Of a DNA stretch of 64,000 bases, positions 63,955 to 64,000 are shown in pieces. Source of the DNA: JAUVKT01 sp964634565 (lineage in GTDB: Bacteria > Bacteroidota > Bacteroidia > Bacteroidales > VadinHA17); NCBI GenBank assembly GCA_964634565.1, contig CAZWLP010000005.1:11054-75053 (forward strand), read 5' to 3'. How positions within the stretch are numbered: position 1 is the first letter of the stretch; every line of letters begins with the position of its first letter. The notes beneath the pieces are model-generated. The model had not been told where the DNA came from, searched no databases, and worked only from the letters and a program-made list of their open reading frames with translations. The translations under genes and the position numbers were made by a program.

Positions 63955-64000
63955 CTCCCCTTAGCCCTTAGCCCTTAGCTCTTAGCCCTTAGCCCTTAGC
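63955..64000 (+). repeat. CCCTTAG heptamer tandem array, open at the window edge
   Basis: At least six tandem heptamers, mostly CCCTTAG with one CTCTTAG variant, run to the last base of the window and probably continue. The same segment (CCCTTAGCTCTTAG) occurs in inverted form at 27469-27482 with one mismatch. Confidence 0.8.

Overview
This 64-kb window is AT-rich, gene-dense chromosomal DNA from a member of the Bacteroidetes, most likely an anaerobic, peptide- and amino-acid-fermenting Bacteroidales-type organism. The lineage call rests on gldF and gldG, a DUF3078 protein, a YaiO-type barrel, and candidate promoters with a TAnnTTTG -7 box and few Shine-Dalgarno sequences. The metabolic call rests on tryptophanase, a VorB-type 2-oxoacid:ferredoxin oxidoreductase, a fused ADP-forming acyl-CoA synthetase, the [FeFe]-hydrogenase maturases HydE and HydG, a TM1266-like protein, and the redox repressor Rex. 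I saw no rRNA, tRNA, CRISPR array, phage or intact insertion sequence.

Layout. 1-5.4 kb (+): 3' part of an NfeD membrane protease, a GNAT, a small HTH protein, an M14 lipoprotein peptidase overlapping a group II PLP decarboxylase. 5.4-15 kb (-): a long housekeeping and envelope run (surE, small membrane protein, lpxB, SpoIID-like, gldF, gldG, DUF4340-like, dnaN, DnaQ-like exonuclease, FAH family). 15.2-20.3 kb (+): pheT, macrodomain, UbiA prenyltransferase, GNAT. 20.3-27.5 kb: a DUF3078 barrel (-), then tryptophanase, MATE exporter, YicC, gmk and nadD (+). 27.5-34.6 kb (-): an amino-acid fermentation block (acyl-CoA synthetase, unknown membrane protein, aminotransferase, ferredoxin, three oxidoreductase subunits). 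34.8-42.6 kb: hydE (+), large M14 peptidase (-), saccharopine-dehydrogenase-like protein (+), then rex, hydG and the TM1266-like gene (-). 42.6-49.2 kb: Nudix, metallophosphoesterase, small periplasmic protein, homoserine-kinase-like, PhzF, ugd and a nucleotide-sugar epimerase. 49.2-55.1 kb (-): a Gfo/Idh/MocA, HEAT plus double DUF1080, SpmAB-like operon. 55.3-62.0 kb (-): a six-gene, mostly overlapping operon of PqqD, ATP-grasp, type III PLP enzyme, urea-transporter/M23 fusion, YaiO-like barrel and TPR protein. 62.5-63.9 kb (+): thioredoxin/glutaredoxin fusion, thioredoxin lipoprotein and an orphan GroES, closed by an intrinsic terminator.

How it fits together. Peptidases and transaminases feed 2-oxoacids to the oxidoreductase, giving acyl-CoA and reduced ferredoxin. 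The acyl-CoA synthetase makes ATP from the former, and the hydrogenase implied by HydE/HydG could vent the latter as H2 under Rex control. Most worth following up: the six-gene PqqD/ATP-grasp/PLP/UT-M23 operon, an attenuator-like leader (short ORF plus terminator) before the aminotransferase/oxidoreductase operon, a palindromic Rex operator before rex, and families of 7-8 bp tandem repeats at gene ends.
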